A stretch of 6,147 nucleotides of DNA from RZYP01 sp964386405 (GTDB lineage: Bacteria; Bacillota; Negativicutes; Acidaminococcales; Acidaminococcaceae), in NCBI GenBank assembly GCA_964386405.1, contig CAYLRW010000078.1, positions 1 through 6,147 on the forward strand, written 5' to 3'. The position numbers and the translations under genes were made by a program. Position 1 is the stretch's first letter. Each line of letters opens with the position of its first letter. Positions 6,114-6,147 of this stretch are shown here, one piece after another. Below the pieces are notes generated by a model. That model worked only from the letters and a program-made list of their open reading frames with translations, searched no databases and had not been told where the DNA came from.

Positions 6114-6142
6114 ATTGTATCATTAGTTTCATCTGATTGCAA
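6114..6142 (-). promoter_or_regulatory. Promoter of the rpsF-ssb-rpsR unit
   Basis: Read on the minus strand there is a -35 TTGCAA (6137-6142), a 17-nt spacer and a -10 TACAAT (6114-6119). The three bases before the -10 are TGA, which gives an extended -10 (TGnTACAAT). This is a good match to the housekeeping sigma-A consensus. Transcription would begin near 6107-6109, leaving a leader of about 70 nt before rpsF. The position directly upstream of the first gene of the unit supports the call; no start site has been measured. Confidence 0.68.
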
Positions 6143-6147
6143 GCGAT

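Noticed and set aside
1..6147. Mobile element, CRISPR array, tRNA/rRNA, or defence/toxin-antitoxin system
   Set aside because: The window is almost fully covered by conserved housekeeping genes. I saw no long direct or terminal repeats, transposase, or spaced repeat series.

Overview
The window is a compact, entirely chromosomal housekeeping block. All seven protein genes lie on the minus strand, so they read from the right edge to the left. The order is rpsF, ssb, rpsR, yybS-type DUF2232, gdpP (yybT), rplI, dnaB. This gene set is typical of Firmicutes (Bacillota). In Bacillus subtilis the rpsF-ssb-rpsR group and the yybS-yybT-rplI-dnaC group are separate, while here they adjoin, as in many clostridial and Negativicutes-like genomes. 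Strong GGAGG ribosome binding sites, moderate-to-low GC, GTG starts on two genes and a cysteine-bearing S18 fit that picture. Genus-level placement is not possible from sequence alone; a gut Negativicutes is my guess.

There are two transcription units. Unit 1 (about 6142 to 5007) has a promoter at 6114-6142 with an extended -10, a leader of roughly 70 nt, rpsF (bS6), ssb and rpsR (bS18), and ends in a strong intrinsic terminator (5007-5042). Unit 2 (about 4994 to 100) has its own promoter at 4966-4994, then DUF2232, gdpP, rplI and dnaB. These are packed with gaps of 29 and 2 nt and one 29-nt overlap, and the unit ends in a perfect-stem terminator (100-133). The first 99 bases, downstream of dnaB, hold no gene but contain candidate promoters on both strands that share a small palindrome.

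Functionally the block joins translation (S6, S18, L9), DNA replication (SSB, the DnaB helicase) and second-messenger turnover (GdpP, a membrane c-di-AMP phosphodiesterase, with its usual DUF2232 membrane neighbour).

I see no mobile element, CRISPR array, tRNA, rRNA or defence gene, and no gene-free stretch above 300 bases. No wholly new system is evident. The points most worth a second look are a leader RNA that could hide the rpsF ribosome binding site, a promoter-like sequence antisense to the dnaB end, the long gdpP/rplI overlap and some variant residues in GdpP.
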